The notes under the pieces are model-generated. The model did not search any database and was not told where the DNA came from. It saw only the letters and a program-made list of their open reading frames with translations. Below are positions 25,337 through 34,540 of a stretch of DNA of 64,000 nucleotides, one piece after another (positions within the stretch are counted from its first letter, which is position 1; every line of letters begins with the position of its first letter). The stretch is taken from NCBI GenBank assembly GCA_036381195.1, contig DASVDH010000062.1:5666-69665 (forward strand), in the 5' to 3' direction. Source of the DNA: RSA9 sp036381195 (GTDB taxonomy: Bacteria; Gemmatimonadota; Gemmatimonadetes; Longimicrobiales; RSA9). The translations under genes and the position numbers were made by a program.

Positions 25337-25852
25337 TCACTGCTCTGCGGAGAAGGTGATCGGCATCCACACCCAGACCGCCACGGGCTCGCCGTCACGG
25401 TTCAGCGCCGGCTCGAATCGCATCGCCAGGCCGATCTGCACGGCGATGGAATCCAGCATCTCGATCCCGGTGCTCTCCACCAGCCGTATCTTGCTGGGGA
25501 TGCCGTTCTCGGGAACGAACGCGCAGACCGCCGCCGCCGCGCGCCTCGACCGCTCACCGTACGGCAGGTAGCGTACGCGCGCCATCTCCGCGACGAACTC
25601 CCGGTTGGTGAGGGTCGGCGGCTTCGCGGCGCGCCCATCCTCGGCGCTGTCCGGCTGCGCCTCCGGGGCCGCGGGCGCGCCCCCCGCGGCCTCTCTCTCC
25701 GCCGACGCGAGGTCGCACCGGATTCGCGGCCCGCTGAAAAAGCCGGCGTGTCCCGCACACGCGCCCGTGACGAGCGACACCATACCCAGGACCAGCCCGG
25801 CCAGGATGGGTCGCTTCCGTCGCGCGCCGCGCCGCGCGCATCGCCGCTTCAC
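25337..25852 (-). CDS. Short TonB C-terminal-domain protein
   Basis: A 171-residue protein with a basic start, a hydrophobic segment (residues 15-33) ending in TGAC, an Ala/Glu/Pro-rich middle and a C-terminal region resembling the TonB_C fold (KIRLVESTGIEMLDSIAVQI then MRFEPALNRDGEPVAVWVW). TonB-like proteins transmit energy to outer-membrane receptors. It is shorter than typical TonB and lacks a long Pro-rich periplasmic linker. The Cys could be a lipid anchor, but the -3 residue is Thr, so a membrane helix is equally likely. GTG 25852 has GGGAGGG five bases upstream. A dedicated energiser for the neighbouring SusCD, or a non-transducing TonB_C sensor, are both possible. Confidence 0.7.
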   Translation of the reverse strand: MKRRCARRGARRKRPILAGLVLGMVSLVTGACAGHAGFFSGPRIRCDLASAEREAAGGAPAAPEAQPDSAEDGRAAKPPTLTNREFVAEMARVRYLPYGERSRRAAAAVCAFVPENGIPSKIRLVESTGIEMLDSIAVQIGLAMRFEPALNRDGEPVAVWVWMPITFSAEQ

Positions 25853-25984
25853 GGTTCCCTCCCCCGCTCAGACGACTCCGGCACTCGACGGGTCCCGACA
25901 CGCGAGGCCAGGCGCCGGGTCCTACCCCGGCCCTCTCCTTCGGCGCTCCGCAAGATACGGCGCGCCACGGGCCTGGGCCACCTC

Positions 25985-27088
25985 TCCGCCCCGCTCCGCC
26001 TCCGCGCCGCGGCGGGCTTGCTGCCGGCGGAGCTGCCGCCGGTGGAAGGGGCGGTGCTGGATCCGCGGGTGCTCGCGTTCGCCATCGCGACCACGGTGCT
26101 GGCCGGCCTGGCGTTCGGCGCCGTGCCCGCCCTGGCCGGCGCGCGGGTGGAGCTGACGGACGCGCTGAAGGAGGGTGCTCGCGGCGGCACTGCGAGCCGG
26201 CGCACGGTCCGCGGCGGCCACGTGCTGGTCGCGGCGGAGGTGGCGCTCGCGCTCGTGCTGGTGCTCGGTGCGGGCCTGCTCACCCGCAGCTTCATCGCGT
26301 TGCGCGAGGTGGATCCCGGCTTCCGCAGCGAGGGCCGGGTCTCGGACCGCATCTCGCTGCCGCTCGCGAAGTACGGCGCCCCCGAGAAGACGTGGGCGTT
26401 CTACGACGGCCTCCTCGAGCGGCTCGCGACCTCGCCGGGCATCCGCGCTGTCGGCGTCGCACGCACGCTGCCGCTGACCGGGACCAGCCACACCTCGGAC
26501 TTCGTCGTCGAGGGCTGGGCGCCCGGCGAGTTCGGCGCCGAGGTCAGCCACCAGGCGGTGTCGCCCTCCTACTTCGAGGCGCTGGGCATCCCGCTGTTGC
26601 GTGGCCGGCCGCTGCAAGCGACCGACAGGGCGGGCGCGGAGCCGGTCCTCCTGATCAACGAGGAGCTGGCGCGGCGCTATTTCCCGGACGAGGACCCGAT
26701 CGGCAAGCGGATCGCGTTCGACCGGCGGCCGGGCGCGGGCACGACGTGGTGGCGCGTGGTGGGCGTCGTCGGGAACACGCGGCAGCGTGGGATCGCAACC
26801 GCGCCGCAGAACGAGGTCTACACGACGTACTGGCAGGGCCCCGCGTGGGCGCTCGTGGTGGTCGTGCACGGCACGCGGCCGGAGCGCGAGCTGATCCGCA
26901 CGTTGCACAGCGCCGTCGCCGCCCTGGACGCGGACATCCCGCTGGCCAGCGTCCGGCCGCTCGGGCAGATCTACGCCGCGTTCCTCGTCGTGCCGCTCGT
27001 CCTCGCCGCGACCGCCGTCCTGGCCTCGTGGCTGCCCGCACGGAGCGCGATGCGCGCGGACCCCGTCGCGGCGCTGCGGGCGGAGTAG
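25985..27088 (+). pseudogene. Remnant of an ADOP/MacB-type ABC permease
   Basis: The frame encodes parts of an acidobacterial-duplicated-orphan-permease (MacB_PCD/FtsX) protein. It begins inside the family at LLPAELPPVEGAVLDPRVLAF, where about 400 N-terminal residues should precede, and no start codon with ribosome site exists. It continues through the second periplasmic core (VAAEVALALVLVLGAGLLTRSF, EELARRYFPDEDPIGKRI, WWRVVGVVGNTRQRG). It then jumps from VRPLGQIYAAF straight to the last helix (LASWLPARSAMRADPVAALRAE), missing about 100-150 residues containing most of the second FtsX domain. Family ends are intact and in frame, so this is a 5'-truncated, internally deleted pseudogene. It is the only plus-strand gene between about 18.2 and 46 kb. 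Confidence 0.8.
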
Positions 27089-27182
27089 GGTTGCGCGGGC
27101 GGCCTGGGCTTCCCGGCCCGCGCCAGGCCCACACGAAGCCGCGGAGGCCCGGAGCCCGGAGCCCGGATCCGCCTGCCCGGCG

Positions 27183-30100
27183 TCACCGCTCCCACGGGAA
27201 GCGGCCGCGCTCCTTCCCGCCCACCTCGTTCATGGTCAGCCCGTCGTACAGCCGCCCGTTCACCATCACGTAGCGGATCGAGGTCGAGTTGCGGATGTTC
27301 TCGAGCGGGTTCTTCTCGAGCACGACGAGGTCCGCGAGCTTGCCGGGCTCGATCGAGCCCAGGTCGCGGTCCAGGCCGAGGTACTCCGCGCCGTGCAGCG
27401 TGGCGGCGCGCAGCGCTTCGTGCGGCGTCATCCCGCCCTGCACGAGCATCCACAGCTCCCAGTGGGCGCCCAGCCCATCGAGCTGGCCGTGCGCGCCGAG
27501 CTGGACGTGCCCGCCCGCGTCAAGGAGCGCCTTCGCCGCGCGCGAGACCTCCTGGTAGAAGTAGTCGTCCTCGGCCGCCATGACCCGCCGCCGCGAGCGC
27601 GCCACCACTTCGTCCTTCGGCACGAAGCGCAGCAGCCGCTCGTTCTCCCACACGTTCGAGTGCTGGTACCAGTAGTACTCGCCCGAGAGGCCGCCGAAGC
27701 TCACGATCAGCGTCGGCGTGTACCCCGTGCCGGAGGCGGCCATGAGCTGGAGCACGTCACGGTACAGCGGCGCGACCGGGATGTTGTGCTCGATCCCCGT
27801 GTGGCCGTCCAGCACGTGCGTCATGTTCCAGTAGAAGGTCGAGCTGCCCTCCGGCACGACCATCATCTTCAGCTCGCGCGCCGCCTCGATGATCTGCTGG
27901 CGCTGGTCACGCCGCGGCTGGATGTAGCTCTTCACCGTGAACGCGCCGACGGCATGCATGCGGCGCAGGTGCGAGAGCGCGTCCTCGTAGTCCTCGATCA
28001 CGGCGCGCGATGCGGTCTCACCGCCGTACAGCACCGTGCCGGTCGAGAACAGCCGCGGCGCGACGAGCTCGCCCGCACGGATCAGCTCCGCGTTCGAGAA
28101 CACCATCTCGGTGTTCGAGGACGGGTCGTGCAGCGTCGTCACGCCGAACGCGAGGTTCGCGTAGTAGACCCAGTGCGTCTGCGGCGTGATCCCGTTGCTG
28201 CCCGTCCCGACGTGCGCGTGCACATCGATGATGCCGGGGATGATCGTGTAGCCGGCGACGTCAATGCGCCGCGCGCCCGCCGGCACCTCCACCTGCGCGG
28301 CCGGGCCGACCGCCGTGATGCGGTTGCGCTCGACGACGATCGTCGCATCACGCAGCACCACGTCGCCACGCATGGTGACGACCGTCGCGCCGACCAGCGC
28401 GATCGTGCCGTCCGGCCTGTCCGTGGCCGCCTTGAAGCCGATGAACCGCCCAGCCGTGTCCGCCTGCGCCGGAGCCTCAGGCGGCTCCACCGGCTCGGCC
28501 GCCTTCTCATCCTCCCCCGACCCGGCCCCGGCCCTCCCAGCCGTGGTCGCTGGACCTGCCTCACGCAGGAACGCAAACGCCTCCTCGAGCCTTCGCTCAT
28601 AGAGATACGGTCCGAGCGACCAGTACACGCGGTCGCTCGCCGGCGACCAGTGCAGGTACATGCCCGCGTCGCGCGTGAGCCGCGTGACCGGGTACTCGTT
28701 GGCGCCGGGGCCGATCGTGACCGGCTGCCCCGTGTGCGGCAGCGGCGCGAGGTGCGCGCGGTACCGCTCGACCCACGCGACGTAGCGCTCGTCGGGCGAG
28801 GGCACGATCTCCGTCGCGTAGCGGGAGAGCAGGTGCACGCGCCGGTCGGCGCCGTGCGCCGTCACGCTGATCAGCGCGACCTGCCCCTGCTCGCGCGACG
28901 TCAGGAAGATGCGGTCGCCCGTGCGGTTGAACCGCGGGTTCGAGCCCTCGGCGGTGACGAACACCGGCGCGCCGCCCGCCGCGGGCACGCGGTAGATCCC
29001 GGTCTCGTGCGAGTAGAGCCGGCCGCGTAGCGCGTCGCCGCCGATGCGCCGGTAGACGACCTGCTGGCCATCCCGGGAGAACGATGGCTCGACGTAGTGC
29101 CCGGGCCGGGTCGTGAGTGTGCGGCCGCCGCGGCCGTCCGCGCGCACGACGCGCACCGCGCCCAGCGCGTCGTCGTTCCACGTCACGTAGACGATGGAGC
29201 GGCCGTCCGGCGACCACGAGGGGTACAGCTCCCAGTTGCTCTCGTCGTCCGTCAGCCGCCGCGGCCGGCCGCCGGGCAGCGGCCGGATCCACAGCTTGCC
29301 CAGCGCCGTGTAGACGACGCTCTTCCCGTCCGGCGCGACGCTCACCCAGCGCAGCATGCGCACGTCGAAGCTGTCCGGCGCGACCTCCTGCGGGAAGCGC
29401 AGCGCTTCCGTGATGGTCTGGTGGACGCGCGCCCGGAACGGGATCATTTCCGCCTCGCCCGAGTCCACGGCGACCTTCCAGATCCTGCCCTGCGCCCAGA
29501 TCACGATGTAGCGGCTGTCCGGCGTCCAGGAGTAGTGCGGGTAGACGCCGAAGATCGCCCACGCCTCCTGCTGGTCGTGGTCCAGCCGGTCGAACAGCGG
29601 GCGCTCGCGCCCACTCTCGATGTCCTGGAGGAACAGCACGCTCTTCGGCCCGACGCGCCGCACGAACGCCAGCGTGCGGCCGTCCGGCGAGACCTCGGGC
29701 CGCACCGCGCCGCCCGTCCCGCGGATCCACGTCTCCGTGCGTCCGGTCTCCCGGTCCAGCCGCTGGATCGCGTAGATCCCCGCGTGCGGGTCGCGGTTGT
29801 ACTGGAAGCCGCCGCCCGGCGAAATGTCCTCGCTGTAGTACAGGTAGCGGCCGTCTGGCGAGAGCGACGGCTCGCCCGCGTTCTGCTCCCAGTTGCGCCG
29901 CTTGGTGAGCTGGAGCCCGCTGCCGCCGCCGATGTGGTACAGCCACATCTCGCCCGCGCCCAGCGAGCGCGTGTTGCGGTAATGCTTGCGGCCGATCAGG
30001 TACATGCCGTCCGGCGTCCAGATCGGGCTGTTCACCTGCCGCTCCCGCTCCTTCGTGATCTGGCGCGGGCTCGAGCCGTCCGCGTCCATGATCCACAGGT

Positions 30101-30455
30101 TGTCCAGCCCGTCGCGGTCGCTCGTGAACGCGATGTGGCGCCCGTCCGGGCTGAAGCGCGGCTGCACGTCGTACGCGGGGCCGCTCGTGAGCTGCGTCGC
30201 CTCGCCGCCCTCGATCGGCATGACGTAGATGTCTCCGAGCAGGTCGAACGCGATGCGGCGCCCGTCCGGGCTCACGCTGACCGACATCCACGTGCCCTCG
30301 TCGGTCACGAAGTCGACCTCGCGCACGGGTGCGTGTCGTGCGCTCACGTCCCACTTCGCGGCCTTGCCCTCCGTCGCAGCCTGCTGCTGTCGTGCGGCCG
30401 CACTGCCGGCCACGCCGAGAGTCAGCAGCGTGGCCAGGACGACCATTCGGTTCAT
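27183..30455 (-). CDS. Secreted amidohydrolase with N-terminal TolB/WD40-like beta-propeller
   Basis: A 1090-residue exported protein with signal peptide (SAAARQQ). The first 600 residues contain repeated PDGR/SPDGR blades (SVSPDGRRIAFDLLGDIYVM, FSPDGRHIAFTSDRDG, SWSPDGRSIVYVTWN) of TolB- or DPPIV-like propellers. After an acidic Pro-rich linker (GEDEKAAEPVEPPEAPAQ) comes a metal-dependent amidohydrolase domain with DVHAHVG (HxH), the GIEHNI segment, and the C-terminal GSIEPGKLADLVVLEKNP motif. These fused proteins are common in Gemmatimonadota and Bacteroidota and are often annotated prolidase-like or imidazolonepropionase-like; the substrate is unknown. ATG 30455 is used although the ribosome site is weak. 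Its neighbourhood of peptidase, SusCD and TonB-like genes fits peptide processing. Confidence 0.88.
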   Translation of the reverse strand: MNRMVVLATLLTLGVAGSAAARQQQAATEGKAAKWDVSARHAPVREVDFVTDEGTWMSVSVSPDGRRIAFDLLGDIYVMPIEGGEATQLTSGPAYDVQPRFSPDGRHIAFTSDRDGLDNLWIMDADGSSPRQITKERERQVNSPIWTPDGMYLIGRKHYRNTRSLGAGEMWLYHIGGGSGLQLTKRRNWEQNAGEPSLSPDGRYLYYSEDISPGGGFQYNRDPHAGIYAIQRLDRETGRTETWIRGTGGAVRPEVSPDGRTLAFVRRVGPKSVLFLQDIESGRERPLFDRLDHDQQEAWAIFGVYPHYSWTPDSRYIVIWAQGRIWKVAVDSGEAEMIPFRARVHQTITEALRFPQEVAPDSFDVRMLRWVSVAPDGKSVVYTALGKLWIRPLPGGRPRRLTDDESNWELYPSWSPDGRSIVYVTWNDDALGAVRVVRADGRGGRTLTTRPGHYVEPSFSRDGQQVVYRRIGGDALRGRLYSHETGIYRVPAAGGAPVFVTAEGSNPRFNRTGDRIFLTSREQGQVALISVTAHGADRRVHLLSRYATEIVPSPDERYVAWVERYRAHLAPLPHTGQPVTIGPGANEYPVTRLTRDAGMYLHWSPASDRVYWSLGPYLYERRLEEAFAFLREAGPATTAGRAGAGSGEDEKAAEPVEPPEAPAQADTAGRFIGFKAATDRPDGTIALVGATVVTMRGDVVLRDATIVVERNRITAVGPAAQVEVPAGARRIDVAGYTIIPGIIDVHAHVGTGSNGITPQTHWVYYANLAFGVTTLHDPSSNTEMVFSNAELIRAGELVAPRLFSTGTVLYGGETASRAVIEDYEDALSHLRRMHAVGAFTVKSYIQPRRDQRQQIIEAARELKMMVVPEGSSTFYWNMTHVLDGHTGIEHNIPVAPLYRDVLQLMAASGTGYTPTLIVSFGGLSGEYYWYQHSNVWENERLLRFVPKDEVVARSRRRVMAAEDDYFYQEVSRAAKALLDAGGHVQLGAHGQLDGLGAHWELWMLVQGGMTPHEALRAATLHGAEYLGLDRDLGSIEPGKLADLVVLEKNPLENIRNSTSIRYVMVNGRLYDGLTMNEVGGKERGRFPWER

Positions 30456-30570
30456 GGCACTCGGACTCGTCTGGGGGGCGATTGCGCCGGGCGCTGCGCG
30501 CCCGTGCGCCTGGGGGTTGCCGCGGCAAGATAGGCCGCCGCGCCGCGGCTGGCCAGCGCGTGGCGCCGCG

Positions 30571-30607
30571 CCTCAGCGGCCGGCGCGCGCCTCTGCGGCC
30601 GCTGAGG
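30571..30607 (-). terminator. Hairpin after the low-complexity protein gene
   Basis: A 12-bp stem (CCTCAGCGGCCG / CGGCCGCTGAGG, 13-nt loop) lies 50 bp downstream of the gene ending at 30657 and before the amidohydrolase start. There is no U-tract. Confidence 0.5.
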
Positions 30608-30656
30608 GCGGTGGTCCGCTACCGCCGACGCAGCGCCTTCGCGCGGCGCGGCGGGT

Positions 30657-31424
30657 TCAGCCGATCCAGTGTACGCGGGGATCCAGCGGGATGGTGGGCG
30701 GCGCGCTCTCCGGCTCGGCCGCATCCGCATCGGGCGCGGTCCCGTCCGGCTGCGATGGCGGGCCGTGCGGCGTGCCGATGATCTCCGGCAGCGCGCTGTC
30801 CTCTTCGGCCTCGTCGCCGCCCGGCGGGGCTGTCGCGTCCACCGGCGCGGCGGAAGGATCCTGCGGGGCGGGGCCGGACGCGCCGCCGCCGGCGGGCGCA
30901 GCCGGGTTGCCAGGCGCCGTGCCGGCGGCCTCGGGCCGCGGCGGCCCGGCGGGGGCGAGGGAGCCCTCGAGCGCCCAGGAGACGTCCGTCAGCATGGCCG
31001 GCGGGGCGGGCTCGGGAGCGCCGGCTGCATTTTCGGGCGTCCCGCCGATGACCTCTCCGGCGGCCCACGGCGTCTGCGCGGGCGCCCCCTCCGGCATCCC
31101 GCCCGTCCCGCCGTTGTCCGCCGGCACCGCTCCCGGCGCCGTGCCGGCCGCCCCGTTGCCCGCGCCGGCCTCCGGCATGACGAGCACGTTGGACGCGGCG
31201 GCGTAGAACGGCGGCGCGTCCTTCTCCAGCAGCCGGAGCTCGAGCAGGCGGCTGCCGTCGCCGGTCTTTCCCAGGATGCGGACGACCTCCGCCATCCCTT
31301 CCGTACAGTAGACCGCTTGCCCGGGACGGGGCGGCTGCTCTGCTCCCGTCTTCCACCCCGGACGAGCCGAACGGTCCACGCGCAGGAGTCGGGGTGCCGG
31401 CGCGTCTGACCTCTTGCCGAGCAT
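30657..31424 (-). CDS. Low-complexity Pro/Ala/Gly-rich protein with small N-terminal domain
   Basis: A 255-residue protein starting at ATG 31424 behind AAGGAG. Residues 32-84 (PRPGQAVYCTEGMAEVVRIL then LLELRLLEKDAPPFYAAASN and VLVMP) resemble the small beta-barrel of CarD/CdnL-type RNA-polymerase-interacting domains, which typically start with a G-D-x-V-x-Y-P motif; the match is weak and the usual HG is replaced. The remaining 170 residues are Ala/Pro/Gly/Glu-rich and probably disordered. No signal peptide is evident, so it is likely cytoplasmic. Function unknown. It is upstream of the amidohydrolase on the same strand, separated by a hairpin. Confidence 0.6.
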   Translation of the reverse strand: MLGKRSDAPAPRLLRVDRSARPGWKTGAEQPPRPGQAVYCTEGMAEVVRILGKTGDGSRLLELRLLEKDAPPFYAAASNVLVMPEAGAGNGAAGTAPGAVPADNGGTGGMPEGAPAQTPWAAGEVIGGTPENAAGAPEPAPPAMLTDVSWALEGSLAPAGPPRPEAAGTAPGNPAAPAGGGASGPAPQDPSAAPVDATAPPGGDEAEEDSALPEIIGTPHGPPSQPDGTAPDADAAEPESAPPTIPLDPRVHWIG

Positions 31425-31594
31425 CGCTCGCTCCTTCCGTTTCGGGCGGCGACATCACCGCGCTTCGGATTGCGCAACTGAGCCGCGGCCATGGAGGAAG
31501 CCCGGAATCCCGGGCCGCGGCCGCGTATCGAGACCGCGTAAATGTAATCAGATCAGGGCCGGCACGGCAGCCCGGGATCCGGAACGCGACGACC

Positions 31595-32620
31595 TCAGCG
31601 GTCCGGGCCCGCAGCGACCTTCGGCGCGCCTTCCTCGGCCTCCGGCTTCAGGGCCTCCGCATCCGCCACCCCGGCCGCGCCGGCCAGCCCCATGATGCCC
31701 GGCAGGTTGAGCGAGTCCGCGAGGCCGGACGGCACGACCATCAGCGAACCCCGCTTCACGATGCTCTCGTACAGCATGTTCATCGCGCGGAGGTTGAGCG
31801 CCACCGGGTTCTCGCTGTAGCGAGCCGCCGCGTCCACGAACTTGGACGCGATCTCCGTCTCGGCGGTGCCCAGGATGATGCGCGCCTGCCGCTCCCGCTC
31901 GGCCTGCGCCTGCCGCGACATTGCCTCCTCCAGCGCCTCCGGGATGACGACGTCCCGGATCTCGACCGACTGCACCTGGATCCCCCAGTCGTGCATCTTC
32001 CGGTCGAGTGCCTCCTGCAGGCCGCGGCCCAGCTCCTTGCGCGACTGGATCAACTCGGCCAGGTCGTGCTTGCCGATCGCGTCCCGCAGCGCGGTCTGCG
32101 CCGCGAGGATCACCGCCTGCTCGTAGTCCTGCACCTCGAGCGCCGCACGCTCCGCGTCGTAGACCACCCAGAAGGCGATGGCGTCCACGTCCACGGGCAC
32201 CGTGTCCCGCGTGAGACAGGACTCGGCGCCGAACGCGGTCGTCCGGATGCGCTGGTCGATGTGGTAGCCCACGCGGTCCACGATCGGCAGCACCATGAAC
32301 ACGCCGGGGCCGCGCAGCCCACGGTAGCGGCCCAGCCGCAACACCACCGCCTTCTCCCACTGGTCCGCGTACTTGATGGACGAGCCGAGCAGCAGCCCCG
32401 CGACCGCAGAGGCGAGGCCTGCGAGGGGCAGCGCGAGGCCGGCGAGCGCGAGCCCGCCGAGCACCGCGCCTCCACCCAGCAGGCCGGCGGCCAGCGCCGG
32501 CAGCGGGTAGCGCGTGTCGTTCGGCGAGGCGCCGCCTCGCTGTGCAGGCAGCGTGGCCGCGGCGTGCACCGCGTCCCTGCGCTTGCTTGTGATGGGCGGC
32601 ATCGTCGGCACGAAGGTCAT
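31595..32620 (-). CDS. Slipin (SPFH/band-7 stomatin-like) membrane protein
   Basis: A 341-residue SPFH-domain protein. An N-terminal hydrophobic stretch (about residues 40-78, GLLGGGAVLGGLALAGLALP) anchors it. The SPFH domain follows: VVLRLGRYRGLRGPGVFMVLP, VGYHIDQRIRTT, RDTVPVDVDAIAFWVVYD, LRDAIGKHDLAELIQSRKELG and IQVQSVEIRDVVIPEALEEAMS, all diagnostic of slipins. An Ala/Glu-rich coiled helix (RQAQAERERQARIILGTAETE) and the LRAMNMLYESIVKRGSLMVVP tail complete it. Such proteins oligomerise and scaffold membrane microdomains. ATG 32620 follows a GGTGAG site. A GntR regulator ends 25 bp upstream, so the two are one operon; an NfeD-type partner is not seen. Confidence 0.92.
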   Translation of the reverse strand: MTFVPTMPPITSKRRDAVHAAATLPAQRGGASPNDTRYPLPALAAGLLGGGAVLGGLALAGLALPLAGLASAVAGLLLGSSIKYADQWEKAVVLRLGRYRGLRGPGVFMVLPIVDRVGYHIDQRIRTTAFGAESCLTRDTVPVDVDAIAFWVVYDAERAALEVQDYEQAVILAAQTALRDAIGKHDLAELIQSRKELGRGLQEALDRKMHDWGIQVQSVEIRDVVIPEALEEAMSRQAQAERERQARIILGTAETEIASKFVDAAARYSENPVALNLRAMNMLYESIVKRGSLMVVPSGLADSLNLPGIMGLAGAAGVADAEALKPEAEEGAPKVAAGPDR

Positions 32621-32645
32621 CGTCTCACCCCGTGTCCGTGTTCAC

Positions 32646-33059
32646 CTAACGATCGCGCGCAGACGCCTGCCTGCCGGTCGCGCGGTAGTCCGCCAGCGCG
32701 TCCAGCAGCTCGTCCACGCTGAAGCCCAGCTCCAGCGCCCGGGCCACCGTCTCGCGGCAGAGCGCCGCGAACTCGCGGTGCCGCTCCCGCGCCTCCGCCG
32801 GCGGCGGCTCCAGCCGCACGAAGGTGCCTTCGCCCGGCCGCGTCGCGACCACGCCGCGCCGCTCCAGCTCCGCGTACGCCCGCTCCACGCTGCGCGGGCT
32901 CACGCCCAGCGCGATCGCGAGCTGGCGCGTCGTCGGCAGCCGCTCGCCCGTCGGCAGGCTCCCCTCCACCACCGCCAGCCACACGTCCTCCACGATCACG
33001 TGGGCCGCCGGCTCGCCGCCGCTCTCCGCCAGGCGGGCAGCGAGCCGCCGTGTGAGCAT
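32646..33059 (-). CDS. Short GntR-family regulator (YtrA-like)
   Basis: About 137 residues with an N-terminal winged helix (VWLAVVEGSLPTGERLPTTRQLAIALGVSPRSVERAYAELERRGVV) and a short C-terminal helical region (ARERHREFAALCRETVARALELGFSVDELLDALADY) as in the YtrA subfamily, which lacks a large effector domain. ATG 33059 is preferred for placing the HTH near the N-terminus; the frame is open to 33110 and GTG 33074 is possible. It is immediately upstream of the slipin gene on the same strand and likely controls it and itself. The signal is unknown. Confidence 0.83.
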   Translation of the reverse strand: MLTRRLAARLAESGGEPAAHVIVEDVWLAVVEGSLPTGERLPTTRQLAIALGVSPRSVERAYAELERRGVVATRPGEGTFVRLEPPPAEARERHREFAALCRETVARALELGFSVDELLDALADYRATGRQASARDR

Positions 33060-33177
33060 GTCCCGTGACGCGGCCACGTGACGCCCCCGTCCTCCGTACG
33101 CGTGAACCAACCGGCTGCGTTCGACAAGGTGGCCCCCGGATCACGGAAGGGCAAGGGCAGCCGCCGGATAGGCGAAC

Positions 33178-33229
33178 GCCCCGGGGCCGGGCGGCTCGTG
33201 TGCTGCCGAACCGCCCGGCCCCGGGGCGG
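33178..33229. terminator. Strong hairpin between TPR and GntR genes
   Basis: An 18-bp GC-rich perfect stem (33178-33195 with 33212-33229, 16-nt loop) lies 22 bp beyond the TPR gene stop and before the GntR gene. It probably terminates the TPR transcript. There is no U-tract. Confidence 0.7.
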
Positions 33230-33250
33230 GCCGCCGGAGGCGTCCTCCGC

Positions 33251-34288
33251 TCAGCCCTCCTGCCCCGTCACGCCGGGCACCTCCTCTGACCCCACGCCCC
33301 GCGGCTCAGTCGCTTCCTGCCTCCAGCGCTCCACCTCCTCCGAGAACGCGCCGGCGAGGGCGATCAGGTCCAGTGGCGTCGGCGATGTCGTCGCCGCAGC
33401 CACCCTGGACTCGACACGCTCGAGACTGACGCGCGCCTTCTCGTAGCCGGGATCCGCATCCAGCGCGGCCCGGAACGCCTGCGCCGCCTCCGGGAGGTGC
33501 CCCGTCCGCTCCAGCGCGATGCCGAGGTTGTTCTGGAACCGCGCGACGTCCGGCCGCAGCTCCGTTGCGCGCGCCAGCGGCGGCAGCGCCTCCTCGTACC
33601 GGCCCTCACGGATCATCAGCAGCCCCAGGTTGTTCATCGTCCACGCATCCCGGTGGTCCAGCACGATCGCCCGCCGGTACGCCTCCACCGCCTCCTGCAC
33701 CATGCCCAGATCCGAGCGCGCGTTGCCCAGCACCCGCCACGCGGGCCCGCTCTCCGGCTTCGAGTCAACCGCCGCCTCCGCGTACTCCAACGCGTCCGAG
33801 GCCCGGCCCTGCTCGAGCAGCACGCGCGCCAGGTTCACCAGCGCCTTCTCGTGCGTCGAGTCCACCTCGAGCGTGCGCCGCAGCGCCGCCTCCGCACCCG
33901 CGTGGTCACCCGCACGCCACAGCGAGATCCCCAGCATGTAATGCCCCCACGGGTTCTCCGGCCGCCGCGAAGCGTACGCCTCGAACAGCCGGGCGGCCTC
34001 CTCGTAGTCGCCGGTCCGGAAAACCGCCTCGGCATCGCCGTAGCTGACGTTCTCCGGGACCGGCGGCTCGCTCACCGGCTCGGCGCCCGGCTCCGGCGCA
34101 GCCGTGTCCACCCCGAGGACCTCCGGCCCCGCCGCCACCACGAGCGGCTCCTCCGTCTGCGGCTGCGACCCGCTCGCGAGCGCCCGGTCCTTGCGCTCCA
34201 CCTCGCACGCGGCGAGCCCCGCCGCCACGAGCAGCGCGAAGATCACCAGCGCCCTCCTCGCGTTCACTGGCCCGTACGTTCTCGTCAT
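33251..34288 (-). CDS. TPR-repeat lipoprotein
   Basis: A 345-residue lipoprotein (LAAC, Cys28) beginning at ATG 34288 behind GAGGAGGGG. After a disordered Pro/Glu-rich stretch (residues 40-90), about six tetratricopeptide repeats run to residue 300, for example AVFRTGDYEEAARLFEAYAS, GHYMLGISLWRAGDHAGAEA and NNLGIALERTGHLPEAAQAF. TPR lipoproteins scaffold protein complexes at the outer membrane or in the periplasm; no partner is evident here. The gene stands alone, between terminators on both sides. Confidence 0.88.
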   Translation of the reverse strand: MTRTYGPVNARRALVIFALLVAAGLAACEVERKDRALASGSQPQTEEPLVVAAGPEVLGVDTAAPEPGAEPVSEPPVPENVSYGDAEAVFRTGDYEEAARLFEAYASRRPENPWGHYMLGISLWRAGDHAGAEAALRRTLEVDSTHEKALVNLARVLLEQGRASDALEYAEAAVDSKPESGPAWRVLGNARSDLGMVQEAVEAYRRAIVLDHRDAWTMNNLGLLMIREGRYEEALPPLARATELRPDVARFQNNLGIALERTGHLPEAAQAFRAALDADPGYEKARVSLERVESRVAAATTSPTPLDLIALAGAFSEEVERWRQEATEPRGVGSEEVPGVTGQEG

Positions 34289-34540
34289 GGCCCCTCCTCG
34301 CGTCGTGCGCCGTCCCCGGCGCGGTTGGTTGGGTTGCTCGGCGCGGCAGGAGAGCAAGCGCGCCGCCAGGGCGGGCGCCGGCATGCCTGCATCGGCGTAA
34401 CGATCAGCGGCACAGCGAGTTACGACGTGCGCACGGAGGGTCGCCCCCCGCTCCCGGCCGCCGGATTCGTGTACGGACGGACACGCCCGCACGGCCCCGC
34501 CCGTGTGCACGCGGACACGCCGAGCGAGCAGTCAACGGCG

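Noticed and set aside
25985..27088. Functional ABC permease
   Set aside because: The N-terminal half is missing, no start codon with a ribosome site precedes the homology, and an internal block with the membrane helices is deleted.
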